Made by a program: the position numbers and the translations under genes | In this document: positions 1 to 7,284 of the stretch, one piece after another | Position numbering within the stretch: the stretch's first letter is position 1 | Layout: the number at the start of each line of letters is the position of its first letter | Notes under the pieces: generated by a model | Databases searched by the model: none | What the model saw: the letters and a program-made list of their open reading frames with translations, nothing else | Told to the model about the DNA's origin: nothing | Origin: Proteobacteria bacterium UBA4656 | Lineage (GTDB): Bacteria; Pseudomonadota; Gammaproteobacteria; Xanthomonadales; Ahniellaceae | DNA: 19,875 nt | Reading direction: 5' to 3' | Assembly: GCA_002405525.1 (NCBI GenBank) | Contig: DHLY01000033.1 | Location: 15,335 to 35,209 of the forward strand

Positions 1-324
1 CTGCACGATCGACAGCAGCGAGTCGAGCCCGGACAGCGCCTTGGACTGCACCGGCACGCCGAGCACTGGCAGCAGGGTCTTGGCCGCCAGCATGCCGGGC
101 AGGTGGGCGGCACCGCCGGCGCCGGCGATGATCGCCTGCAGCCCGCGCGTCGCCGCCTGCTCGGCGTAGGCGAACAGCAGGTCGGGCGTGCGATGGGCCG
201 AGACCACGCGCACCTCGTGCGCGATGCCGAGCCGCTCGAGCGTGTCGCCGGCCGGCTTCATCGTCTCCCAGTCGGAACGCGAGCCCATCACCACGCCCAC
301 CCGCACCGCTGAAGCTTCCGTCAT
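1..324 (-). CDS. purE: 5-(carboxyamino)imidazole ribonucleotide mutase PurE, 3' end cut by window edge
   Basis: PurE class I interconverts N5-CAIR and CAIR in purine biosynthesis in the cytoplasm. The visible 108 residues begin at the ATG whose complement lies at 322-324. They contain the GSRSD motif (residues 14-18), SAHRTP (42-47) and the glycine-rich [12 protein letters not shown] stretch (67-78), which together build the nucleotide and CO2-handling site of the family. Family members are about 160-170 residues, so roughly a third of the protein lies beyond the left edge. The gene is divergent from the Trm112-like gene, with a 64-base gap. purK often follows purE in this group but would lie outside the window. 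The identification is secure from sequence motifs; the start is the first ATG before the conserved VGVVMGS strand. Confidence 0.95.
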   Translation of the reverse strand, partial: MTEASAVRVGVVMGSRSDWETMKPAGDTLERLGIAHEVRVVSAHRTPDLLFAYAEQAATRGLQAIIAGAGGAAHLPGMLAAKTLLPVLGVPVQSKALSGLDSLLSIVQ

Positions 325-388
325 GGTCCGGTCCCGCCGAAACCGCTATCTTAGCGCCGTCCCCGAACCGCCACGCGAGCCGCCGCCC

Positions 389-661
389 ATGGGCATCGAC
401 CAGCGCCTGATCGACCTCCTCTGCTGCCCGGTCAGCAAGGTGCCGGTCGTTCCGGCGACCGCGCGGCAGATCGAGTACCTGAACCGCGAGATCGCCGGCG
501 GCGCGGTGAAGACCGTGGCCGGTTCGACGCTCTCCGACCCGCTGGCGGGCGCGCTTTTGACCACCGACGGCAAGGTCCTCTACCGGATCGACGACGGCAT
601 CCCGGTGATGCTGCCCGAGGAAGGCATCGGCACCACGCAGTTCGCCGATTTCCCGCGCTGA
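389..661 (+). CDS. Trm112-like (YcaR/UPF0434-type) small protein
   Basis: A 90-residue protein starting MGIDQRLIDLLCCP and ending in the family-typical 'YRIDDGIPVMLPEEGI' block (about 65-80). Trm112-type proteins are small, often zinc-binding, partners or activators of methyltransferases; the role of the bacterial free-standing forms is poorly defined. E. coli YcaR is about 60 residues with Cys pairs. Here the middle is about 30 residues longer. The usual second Cys of the first pair is Ser16 (CCPVSK), and no later Cys is present, so a structural zinc site is unlikely. No strong ribosome binding site is visible before this ATG. It was chosen because homology begins there; an in-frame ORF extends upstream to 188, but that part is antisense to purE. 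Family call firm, function unknown. Confidence 0.85.
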   Translation: MGIDQRLIDLLCCPVSKVPVVPATARQIEYLNREIAGGAVKTVAGSTLSDPLAGALLTTDGKVLYRIDDGIPVMLPEEGIGTTQFADFPR

Positions 662-809
662 GGCAGCAATGGGCAACGCGATTCCCCGGCCCACCGGCGC
701 CGGCGCGCGCACGGGGCGGCGGCCCGCCCGCGCGGCTGCCGGGGCGCTGCGCGGACCGCGACCCGAGGCGCCGGCGGATCGCGGATCCGTCCGCAGGGAC
801 TGAGGCGCG

Positions 810-1661
810 ATGGCCGCACCCCTGCCGCCGGTGGCGACGATCGAGGCCGATGCGCGGCGCGCCCTCGACGAGGACGTCGGCTGCGGCGACGCCAGCGGAT
901 CGCTGGTGCCCGCGGATCGGCGCGCGGTGGCGACCATCGTGGCGCGCGAGCCTGGGGTGCTGGCCGGGCGCGCATGGGCGCAAGCCTGTTTCGCGCTGCT
1001 CGACGCGCGGGTCCGGATCGACTGGCGGATCGACGACGGCACGCGCTTCGACGCCGGCACGGTCCTGTGCCGCATCGAGGGCCCGGCGCGCGCCTTGCTG
1101 GCCGGCGAGCGCAGCGCCCTGAACTTCCTGCAAACGCTGAGCGCCACCGCGGCCACCGCCGCGGCCTTCGTCGCGGCGGTGGCCGGCACCCGCGCCACCA
1201 TCCTCGACACGCGCAAGACCCTGCCCGGCCTGCGCCTGGCGCAGAAGTACGCGGTGCGCGCCGGTGGCGCGTCGAACCACCGCATCGGCCTGTTCGACGC
1301 GATCCTGATCAAGGAAAACCACATCGCTTGCGCGGGTTCCATCGCGGCGGCGATCGCGGCTGCGCGCTCGTCGGTGCCCGGCCTGCTGGTCGAGGTGGAG
1401 GTGGAGTCGCCGGCGGAACTCGAACAGGCGCTGGCCTGCGCGCCCGACCGCATCATGCTCGACGACTTCGACCTCGACGGGTTGCGCGCAGCGGTGCGTC
1501 ACGCCGCGGGCCGGGTGCCGCTGGAATACTCCGGCAGCGTGTCGTTGGCGACGGTGCGCGCGATCGCCGAGACCGGAGTCGACTACATCTCGGTCGGCGC
1601 GCTGACCAAGCATGTGCGCGCGGTCGACCTCTCGATGCGGGTCGATCCCGGCCCGCCCTGA
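810..1661 (+). CDS. nadC: Nicotinate-nucleotide pyrophosphorylase (quinolinate phosphoribosyltransferase)
   Basis: NadC converts quinolinate and PRPP to nicotinate mononucleotide, CO2 and PPi in de novo NAD synthesis in the cytoplasm. The 283-residue length is normal for the family. Visible signatures are DTRKTLPGLR (133-142) and the NHRxGLxDxxLIKENH block (156-171), which supply substrate-binding Arg, Lys and His residues. LDDF and the late glycine-rich EYSGSV segment mark the C-terminal barrel; the latter reads EYSG where many homologues have EASG. The ATG at 810 follows a purine-rich stretch (GGGACTGAGG) at a plausible spacing. It lies 148 bases after the Trm112-like gene and converges on the FHA gene with a 37-base gap that shows no clear terminator hairpin. 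Confidence 0.95.
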   Translation: MAAPLPPVATIEADARRALDEDVGCGDASGSLVPADRRAVATIVAREPGVLAGRAWAQACFALLDARVRIDWRIDDGTRFDAGTVLCRIEGPARALLAGERSALNFLQTLSATAATAAAFVAAVAGTRATILDTRKTLPGLRLAQKYAVRAGGASNHRIGLFDAILIKENHIACAGSIAAAIAAARSSVPGLLVEVEVESPAELEQALACAPDRIMLDDFDLDGLRAAVRHAAGRVPLEYSGSVSLATVRAIAETGVDYISVGALTKHVRAVDLSMRVDPGPP

Positions 1662-1698
1662 GCCGAACGCAGGGTCGGGGCCGGGTCGTCCCGCCCGC

Positions 1699-2472
1699 TC
1701 AGCCGATCAGGAACCAGGCGCCGACGGCCGCCAGCGCGATCACTGCCATGGCTACCGCGACCCAGCGCAGACCGCCACCGCCGGCGATGGACGCGGGCGC
1801 CGGCGCCGCGACCGACTGCGCGGCGAGGCCCGGCGCGACCAGCAGGAAGCGCAAGGTGTCGAGGCGCAGCTCCTCGCCGGGCTTCAGCAGGCCCTGCTGG
1901 ATCCGCTTGTCGGCGATGAAGGTGCCGTTGGCCGATCCCAGGTCCTCGACCGCGACCCCGTCCGGCATCGGCGAGAGCCTGGCATGGTGGCGCGAGATCT
2001 CCTCGCCGGGCACGCTGATGTCGCAGTCGCTGTGGCGGCCGACGGTCATGGTGCCGACCAGCGGGAAGACCTTGCCGAAGGTGCCGCCGCTGACGCCGCG
2101 CAGCAGGTACTTGGGCAGCGCCATCCGCACGCGGGTGCGTCCGTCGTCCTCGCCCTCCGACCTGCGCGGCACGGGCGCGGCGGCGCTGCGCTCGACCGCC
2201 ACCACCCGCGCGCCGACCCTCGCGAACAGCACCAGGTCGCCGGGCTTGATCGGCGTGTCGAGCCCGGCCTGGCGGCCGTTGACGACCACCACGTTCGACT
2301 CCGCCAACGGGCGCACGCTGCAGCCCTCACCCTGAAGGGTGATCTCGCAGTGCCGGTCGGCGATGCCGGGCGCGGCGATGGTGAGGTCGTTGCCGGCACC
2401 GCTGCCGACCCTGGTGACGCCGTCCTTGAGTTCGAATGGCGGGCGTTCGCCGTTGGGGAACAGCAGCTTCAT
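1699..2472 (-). CDS. Tail-anchored protein with two FHA domains
   Basis: A 257-residue protein. The first FHA-like fold spans about 18-90 (VGSGAGNDL at 22-30, DRHCEI at 39-44) and is degenerate. The second, about 138-205, keeps the phosphothreonine-binding set: GR at 145-146, SRHH at 160-163 and NGTF at 182-185. A single hydrophobic segment at about 236-255 ends the chain, so the protein is probably anchored by its C-terminus with both FHA domains in the cytoplasm. Start choice: an AGGA motif (complement of 2479-2482) sits 6 bases before the ATG at 2472 but directly abuts the alternative ATG at 2478, favouring 2472. The gene follows the kinase gene by about 35 bases on the same strand, so it is likely the phospho-reader partner of that kinase. 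Partnership is inferred from context. Confidence 0.9.
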   Translation of the reverse strand: MKLLFPNGERPPFELKDGVTRVGSGAGNDLTIAAPGIADRHCEITLQGEGCSVRPLAESNVVVVNGRQAGLDTPIKPGDLVLFARVGARVVAVERSAAAPVPRRSEGEDDGRTRVRMALPKYLLRGVSGGTFGKVFPLVGTMTVGRHSDCDISVPGEEISRHHARLSPMPDGVAVEDLGSANGTFIADKRIQQGLLKPGEELRLDTLRFLLVAPGLAAQSVAAPAPASIAGGGGLRWVAVAMAVIALAAVGAWFLIG

Positions 2473-2507
2473 CGTCATTCCTGTCGCTCGGGGCGGTGGC
2501 CGCGTGT

Positions 2508-4859
2508 TCAGTCGATCTCGCGCAGCACGCGGAAGCCGACGGTGTTGGACGCCACGTCGGCGCCGAAGTCCTCGCGCCGGGGATCCGCCGCGACCAGGTG
2601 CCAGGCGCTGCCCATGGCGAGGCGCTCGCGGCAACCGGACGCGCAGTCCGACACCCACTCGCGGACGTTTCCCACGATATCGTACACACGGTCCGCGGAG
2701 GCATCAAAACGCCGCACCGGCGCGGTGGTGGCAAAACCGTCGTCGCAGGCGGCGGCGTCCGCGCCGCGGAACTTCGCGCGGTGCGAGGCGTCGGCCAGGT
2801 TGGCGCCGCAGTCCGCGGGCGAACCGGCGCGATCCGCCAGGGCCTGCCACTCGGCGGCGGTCGGCAGGCGATAGCGTTTGCCGCTGCGCTCCGACAGCCA
2901 CGCGGCGTACGCCTCGGCGTCGGCAGCGGTCACGCAAACCACCGGATGGTCGTCATCCTGCACGATGTCGGGCTTCTCGAAGCTGCGCGCGCGCGAGGAT
3001 CGGAAGAAGGATTCGCGGTCGCGGCAGGCCGGGCGCTCCCGGCGCGCGGCTGCGCCGCCGTCGGACCAGAAGACGCGGAACTCGGCGAGGGTGGTTTCGG
3101 CGCGCGCAGACGCCAGCCGCGCGCCTGGCAGCACCACCATCTCAGGGCCACGGCCCGACGCGCCGAGCGCATCGCGGAACGCGTAGCCCGGCTGGCCGCT
3201 GCGCGCCGCGTCGCGCTGGCCGCGCTGCGCCGCGGCCGAGCCGGGATCGAAGCGCAGCGCGCGCGCGAACGCGGCGCCCGCGGCTTCGCGGTCCCAGGCC
3301 TCCACCGCCAGTCGCGCGGCGGTCAGCGATTCGTCGCGCAGCGCGGCGAGCCGCTGCGCGATCCGCGCGGCCAGCGCAGCACCCTCGGGTACGGACCCCG
3401 CTACGTCGCGCGCGCGTGCCGCGTAGTCGAGGAATGCGGTCTCGTCGCCGTCGGCAAGCCCGCGTTCCGCGAGGTCGAGGTAGGCGGCCGCGGCGTCGAC
3501 CAGTCCCTGGCGCGCGCGTGCGGCGTCGCCGGGCGCGCGGAATCGGTCGGCGAGCCGCAGCGCGAGGCGGTAGCGCTCGATCGCGTTGCGTCCCGGCGGG
3601 CTGCCGAGCCGCCGCGCGGCGACGTCGGCGCGCGCGAGCGCCAGCAGGGCTGCGATCGGATCCAGCACACCAGTATCCACCGCGCGGCGCGCCGCCTCGG
3701 GATCGTCCGGCAGGATCCCGGCAGCGTCCTGATCCGGCGCCAGGGTGGCCGGTTCGAGATCGCCGGTCGCGGCGACCGATGGCTTTGGGGCCGGCGTCGA
3801 CGCGGCGACTGCCGATACAGGCGCCGTTTCCGGCGCAGGCGCCAGCGCGGGCGATGGCGGCGGCGCCGCGGGCCCGCGACCGAACAGCACCGCGGCACCA
3901 AGGCCGGCGACGCCGAGCACGATGGCGCCGATCGCGGCCCAGCGGTTGAACGCCGGCCTGGCGGCCCATGCCTGCCAGCGCGGCGGCGGCACGGCCGCGG
4001 GCGTCTCTGACGCGGCCTTGCCCGCACCGCTGCCGACTGGGACGCTGGCGGCGCTTTCGGCTCCCGCAGCCACGGCGTTCAGGGCGACGACGAAGGCGTC
4101 GGCATCGGGAAAACGATCGGACGGGTCCTTGGCCAGCGCACTGTCCAGCAGCGGCTGCCAGGCGGCCAGTGCCGGCGGCAGGCGCGGCACCGGTTCGAAA
4201 ACGTGGGCGTAGGCGATCGCGAAACCGTCCTCGCCGTCGTAAGGCGGGCGCCCGGTGAGCGCCTCGTGCACGACCGCACCGAGCGAGTACAGGTCGGATC
4301 GCGCGTCCACCGCGCCGCCGCGTGCCTGCTCGGGGCTCATGTACAGGCTGGTGCCGACGCTGGCGCCGGCGTGGGTCAACCGCGACACGCTGGTCAGCGC
4401 ACGGGCGATGCCGAAGTCGGTCAGCACCGGGTTACCGGTGGCATCGAACAGGATGTTGGCGGGCGAAACGTCGCGGTGGACGAAGCCGCGCAGGTGGGCG
4501 AAGCCGAGGGCGCGCGCCACGCCAGCCAGCAGACGGGCGGCCTCCGTCGGGCCGATCGGACCGGACCTGATGCGCTGGGCGAGATCGCCACCGGGCAGGA
4601 GCTGCATCGAGAAGTAATGCAGCTGATCGTCGGTCACGCCGACGTCGAAGACGGACACGATGTTGGGGTGCGACAGCGAGGCCAGCGTGCGCGCCTCCTG
4701 CAGGAAGCGACGCGAGAAGTTGGGGTCGGCGACCAGCGCCGGCGTCATCACCTTCAGCGCAACCTCGCGCTCGAGCGAAGTCTGGACGGCAAGGTACACG
4801 GTGGCCATGCCGCCGACCCCGATCTGCCGCTGGATCTGGTACCCCGGAACCTGGATCAC
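2508..4859 (-). CDS. Membrane Ser/Thr protein kinase with formylglycine-generating-enzyme-like C-terminal domain
   Basis: About 783 residues from a GTG start. The kinase domain at about 7-262 has the glycine loop GVGGMATVY (14-22), Lys36 in VALKVM, Glu55, catalytic HRD (128-130), Asn135, DFG (148-150) and the MSPEQ activation-segment end (174-178). The catalytic-loop Lys is Ser132 (HRDVSPAN), a variant seen in other bacterial kinases. A Pro/Ala-rich linker leads to one membrane segment (about 308-326), then a second Pro/Ala linker, a helical region, and an FGE-sulfatase/SUMF1-like domain (about 571-783) with RLPTAAEW, GNVREWVSD and GFRVLR. That domain lacks the active-site Cys pair of true FGE, so it is more likely a periplasmic sensor or binding module. 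It is first in an operon with the FHA gene. The GTG at 4859 is the last plausible start before the glycine loop; its ribosome site is weak. Confidence 0.9.
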   Translation of the reverse strand: MIQVPGYQIQRQIGVGGMATVYLAVQTSLEREVALKVMTPALVADPNFSRRFLQEARTLASLSHPNIVSVFDVGVTDDQLHYFSMQLLPGGDLAQRIRSGPIGPTEAARLLAGVARALGFAHLRGFVHRDVSPANILFDATGNPVLTDFGIARALTSVSRLTHAGASVGTSLYMSPEQARGGAVDARSDLYSLGAVVHEALTGRPPYDGEDGFAIAYAHVFEPVPRLPPALAAWQPLLDSALAKDPSDRFPDADAFVVALNAVAAGAESAASVPVGSGAGKAASETPAAVPPPRWQAWAARPAFNRWAAIGAIVLGVAGLGAAVLFGRGPAAPPPSPALAPAPETAPVSAVAASTPAPKPSVAATGDLEPATLAPDQDAAGILPDDPEAARRAVDTGVLDPIAALLALARADVAARRLGSPPGRNAIERYRLALRLADRFRAPGDAARARQGLVDAAAAYLDLAERGLADGDETAFLDYAARARDVAGSVPEGAALAARIAQRLAALRDESLTAARLAVEAWDREAAGAAFARALRFDPGSAAAQRGQRDAARSGQPGYAFRDALGASGRGPEMVVLPGARLASARAETTLAEFRVFWSDGGAAARRERPACRDRESFFRSSRARSFEKPDIVQDDDHPVVCVTAADAEAYAAWLSERSGKRYRLPTAAEWQALADRAGSPADCGANLADASHRAKFRGADAAACDDGFATTAPVRRFDASADRVYDIVGNVREWVSDCASGCRERLAMGSAWHLVAADPRREDFGADVASNTVGFRVLREID

Positions 4860-4893
4860 CCCGTGCGCGCCCGTCTGTCTCCCGCAGCCGGCG

Positions 4894-4899
4894 ATTGTA
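4894..4899 (-). promoter_or_regulatory. Possible -10 element for the kinase/FHA operon
   Basis: On the minus strand the hexamer TACAAT (5 of 6 to TATAAT) lies about 35 bases before the GTG start of the kinase. It sits in the 141-base gap shared with the divergent DUF3301 gene. No convincing -35 hexamer is found at 16-18 bases upstream, so this is a weak call based on one box in an otherwise GC-rich stretch. Confidence 0.25.
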
Positions 4900-5000
4900 G
4901 GGCCCGGGGCGGCCGTCCGTCCGCACCGCCCGGGCCGGGGGAAGGCTTGCCGCGCGCGGCGCGAGCGGTCACGCTTCCCACTTTCGGAACGATCCGACCG

Positions 5001-5318
5001 ATGGCCTTTACCGTCGTGATGCTGGTGCTGGCGTCCGCCGGCGTGATCTGGTGGTTCTCCGCTGCGGAGTCGCTGGAACGCGCGCGCGCCCACGCGCAGG
5101 CCGCCTGCACCCGCGCCGGCGTGCAGCTGCTCGACGCGACCGTGGCGCTGCGCCGGGTCCGGGCCCGGCGCTGCGAAGGCGGCTTCGTCCTTGAGCGCCG
5201 CTACGCCTTCGAGTTCAGCCCCGACGGGGTGGGCCGCGTGCAGGGCTGGATCGATCTGCGCGGGCGCGACCTGGTGTCCGCCACGGTGCCGTTTTCGGCG
5301 CCGCAGGGCCCTACTTGA
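5001..5318 (+). CDS. DUF3301 family single-span membrane protein
   Basis: A 105-residue protein with an N-terminal hydrophobic segment (residues 1-20, ending WWFSAAE) followed by a soluble domain. The pattern of ACxxAGVQLLDATVALRR (about 36-53), RRYAFEFSPDG (66-76) and R-x-Q-G-W-I-D-L-R-G is that of DUF3301, a small uncharacterised family of gamma- and betaproteobacteria. The acidic and basic residues just after the membrane segment suggest a helix emerging from the membrane. It is divergent from the kinase gene. Its last 8 bases overlap the 3' end of sspB on the other strand. No strong ribosome site is visible. Function is not known for the family. Confidence 0.85.
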   Translation: MAFTVVMLVLASAGVIWWFSAAESLERARAHAQAACTRAGVQLLDATVALRRVRARRCEGGFVLERRYAFEFSPDGVGRVQGWIDLRGRDLVSATVPFSAPQGPT

Positions 5319-5712
5319 CGACCCGCAGGCGTGGCCCGCCACGCGCCGGCTCGGGCGGGTCTGCCGGCGGTGGCGCGGGCGCAACCGGCTCGGCGGGGAA
5401 CATCATGCCCTGCCCGTTCTCGTGCGCGTAGATCGCGAGCACCGCCCCCACCGGAACCAGCACGTTCTGGCTCACGCCGCCGAAGCGGGCGAGGAACGCG
5501 ATCCGGTCGTTGCCGAGGTCGAGGTCCGAAACCGCGCGGGTCGCGATGTTGAGCACGATCTGGCCGTCCTTGACCGACGCCGAGGGCACCATCACGCCGG
5601 GCAGGCGCGCATCGACCAGCAGGTAGGGCGTGAGCCCGTTGTCGCTCACCCACTGGTACATCGCCCGGACCAGGTAGGGGCGGTTGCTGGTCATCGAAGG
5701 GCCGCCGCTCAT
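5311..5712 (-). CDS. sspB: ClpXP protease specificity-enhancing factor SspB
   Basis: SspB is a cytoplasmic adaptor that binds ssrA-tagged proteins and delivers them to ClpXP. This 133-residue protein shows the conserved core: SNRPYLVRAMYQW (9-21), a DNGLTPYLLVDA block, the FGGVSQNVLVPVGAVLAIYA strand region and NGQGMMF. A flexible Pro/Ala-rich linker ends in LRVVK, the XB peptide that docks on the ClpX N-domain, as in E. coli SspB. Translation could begin at the ATG at 5712 or at the ATG at 5694 (MTSN); the core starts at the latter, so 6 residues are uncertain. It lies 5 bases downstream of sspA, so the two are almost certainly co-transcribed. Its stop codon overlaps the DUF3301 gene by 8 bases, tail to tail. 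Confidence 0.95.
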   Translation of the reverse strand: MSGGPSMTSNRPYLVRAMYQWVSDNGLTPYLLVDARLPGVMVPSASVKDGQIVLNIATRAVSDLDLGNDRIAFLARFGGVSQNVLVPVGAVLAIYAHENGQGMMFPAEPVAPAPPPADPPEPARGGPRLRVVK

Positions 5713-5717
5713 CGGGT

Positions 5718-6395
5718 TCAGGCCGGCCGCAGCGCCTTTTCATCGTCGGTCATGCTGCGCAGGAACCCCGGGTTGCGGAAGATGCGCTCACCGTAGTCGA
5801 CGACCGCCTGGGCCTCCCTGGGCAGGGTGACGCCGAGCCAGGGCAGGCGCCAGATCAGCGGTGCGAGCGCGCAGTCGGCCAGGCTCATCTCGGTGTTGAG
5901 GAAGAACTTCGCAGCCTTGAACACCGGCACGCTGGCCAGCAGGCCCTCGCGCAGGCGCTTGCGCGCGGTCTCGGCGGTGCTCTTGGTGCCACCGAGGATG
6001 GTGTCCACGAAAGGAAACCAGTCGCGCTGCAACCGCACAACCCCGAGCCGTACGCGGGCGCGGGAGAGTGGATCGATCGGCATCAGCGGCGGATGGGGAT
6101 AGCGTTCGTCGAGGTACTCGGCGATCACGTTGGTGTCGTACAGGACGAGGTCGCGGTCCACCAGCGTGGGCAGGTTCCTCGCCGGGTTCAGGTCGGCGAG
6201 GTCCTCCGGCGGGTCGTTGGGATCGACCACGACCAGGTCGTAGGACACGCCCTTGGCCGCCAGCACCAGCCGCGCGCAGTGGCTGGCCAGGTCGTTGCGG
6301 GCCGAGAACAGGGTCAATACGGTGCGCACGCGGGCGGAGGAGACAGGTTTGCGTTTGCCCCAGTTGGCCAAAGTGGTGCTCAAGGCGTCCTCCAT
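5718..6395 (-). CDS. sspA: Stringent starvation protein A (glutathione S-transferase fold)
   Basis: SspA is a GST-fold, RNA-polymerase-associated regulator active in stationary phase and acid tolerance in E. coli. The protein of about 225 residues has the thioredoxin-like N-terminal domain starting VLTLFSARNDLASHCARLVLAAKG, then VDPNDPPEDLADLNPARNLPTLVDRDLVLYDTN, and the all-helical domain with SLADCALAPLIWRLPWLG. About 25 residues precede the usual family start. Start uncertainty: ATG at 6395 is used here, but GGAGGA (complement of 6388-6393) sits 4 bases before an in-frame TTG at 6383 and would serve that codon better; a GTG at 6401 is also in frame. The gene precedes sspB and follows petC by about 110 bases, the arrangement common in beta- and gammaproteobacteria. 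Confidence 0.93.
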   Translation of the reverse strand: MEDALSTTLANWGKRKPVSSARVRTVLTLFSARNDLASHCARLVLAAKGVSYDLVVVDPNDPPEDLADLNPARNLPTLVDRDLVLYDTNVIAEYLDERYPHPPLMPIDPLSRARVRLGVVRLQRDWFPFVDTILGGTKSTAETARKRLREGLLASVPVFKAAKFFLNTEMSLADCALAPLIWRLPWLGVTLPREAQAVVDYGERIFRNPGFLRSMTDDEKALRPA

Positions 6396-6467
6396 CCGCA
6401 CTGCAGTCCAGGCGCCGCCCGTGGCGGAGCGTCACAAAGCCTACATCGCCCCCCCACGGACGTGAAG

Positions 6468-6485
6468 CCGCCCCCCCCGGGGCGG
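6468..6485. repeat. GC-only inverted repeat between petC and sspA
   Basis: CCGCCCC at 6468-6474 pairs perfectly with GGGGCGG at 6479-6485 around a CCCC loop, 20 bases past the petC stop on its sense strand. No T-run follows on either strand, so it does not qualify as an intrinsic terminator. It may only reflect local C/G runs, since a second C7 run lies at about 6450. Confidence 0.35.
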
Positions 6486-6504
6486 GCCGGGACCCGCGCT
6501 GCGA

Positions 6505-7284
6505 TCAATGCACGTCGCGCCAGTACTCCCGCTTGAGCAGCCAGGCCAGGAAGGTGAAGAAAGCCAGGAACAGGATCACCCACGGCCCATAGGCCTCCCG
6601 CTTGAGGGCGGCCGGCTCGGCCATGTACAGCATGAAATTGGTGATGTCGCGGATCGCGCGGTCATAGCCGTCCGCGTCCAGCATGCCCGCCTGGACCAGT
6701 TCGAACCCGACCAGGCAGGCGCCGCCGACTTCCCCGTTGGCGCAGGGTTCGGCGCTGCCGCTCGCGTCGGTCGTCTTGGGCTCGGTCACCGCCCGCTGCA
6801 CGCCCTGCAGTTCCCACAGCACGTGGGGCATGCTGGCGCCCGGCAACACCGGGTTGTTCCAGCCGATCGGCCGGGCGTCGTCAATGTAGAACGACTTCAG
6901 ATAGGTGTAGATCCAGTCGGCGCCACCGTGCTTGGCGCGCGCGGTCAGGGACAGGTCTGGCGGCGCCGCGCCGAACCACTGCGTCGCGTCGGCACGGTCC
7001 ATCGACGTGCGCACCGGCTCGCCGAACTTGGCACCGGTGAAATTCAGGTTTTCCATTACCTGTGCTTCGGTCAGGCCGAGATCCTCGGCGATACGCGAAT
7101 AGCGGTTGTACCCGGCCGAATGGCAGGACGCGCAGTAGTTCATGAACAACCGCGCGCCGCGCTGCAGCGAGGCGCGGTCACCGACGTTGGCGTGGGCGGG
7201 CTGCAGCGGCACCGACGGCCCGGCAGCCTGGGCGAGGCCGGACAAAGCGAGCGCGGCAGCCAGGGCGAGGCGGAACTTACGCAT
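6505..7284 (-). CDS. petC: Cytochrome c1 subunit of the cytochrome bc1 complex
   Basis: The 259-residue protein has an N-terminal signal peptide (about 1-20, AQA cleavage). It carries one covalent haem c site CASCH (51-55), the APPDLSLTARAKHG segment (107-120), a likely axial Met in ASMPHVLW (150-157), and a C-terminal anchor helix (about 233-250) ending in KREYWRDVH. It accepts electrons from the Rieske protein on the periplasmic side of the inner membrane and passes them to soluble cytochrome c. It is the third gene of petABC; its first 8 bases overlap the end of petB, indicating translational coupling. Two cysteines (181 and 190) in an insertion before the anchor could form a disulfide. 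Confidence 0.97.
   Translation of the reverse strand: MRKFRLALAAALALSGLAQAAGPSVPLQPAHANVGDRASLQRGARLFMNYCASCHSAGYNRYSRIAEDLGLTEAQVMENLNFTGAKFGEPVRTSMDRADATQWFGAAPPDLSLTARAKHGGADWIYTYLKSFYIDDARPIGWNNPVLPGASMPHVLWELQGVQRAVTEPKTTDASGSAEPCANGEVGGACLVGFELVQAGMLDADGYDRAIRDITNFMLYMAEPAALKREAYGPWVILFLAFFTFLAWLLKREYWRDVH

Noticed and set aside
348..353. TAAGAT on the minus strand as a purE -10 box
   Set aside because: Only 4 of 6 matches and no -35 at the right distance.
669..803. A 44-codon open frame (MGNAIPRPTG...) between the Trm112-like gene and nadC
   Set aside because: Low-complexity Arg/Ala/Gly/Pro product, no ribosome site of note, no recognisable family; GC-rich DNA opens such frames by chance.
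1612..3949. Long plus-strand open frames opposite the FHA and kinase genes
   Set aside because: Arg/Pro-rich products in antisense to genes with intact FHA and kinase signatures.
6445..6485. C/G runs after petC as an intrinsic terminator
   Set aside because: A hairpin can be drawn, but there is no following T-run on either strand.
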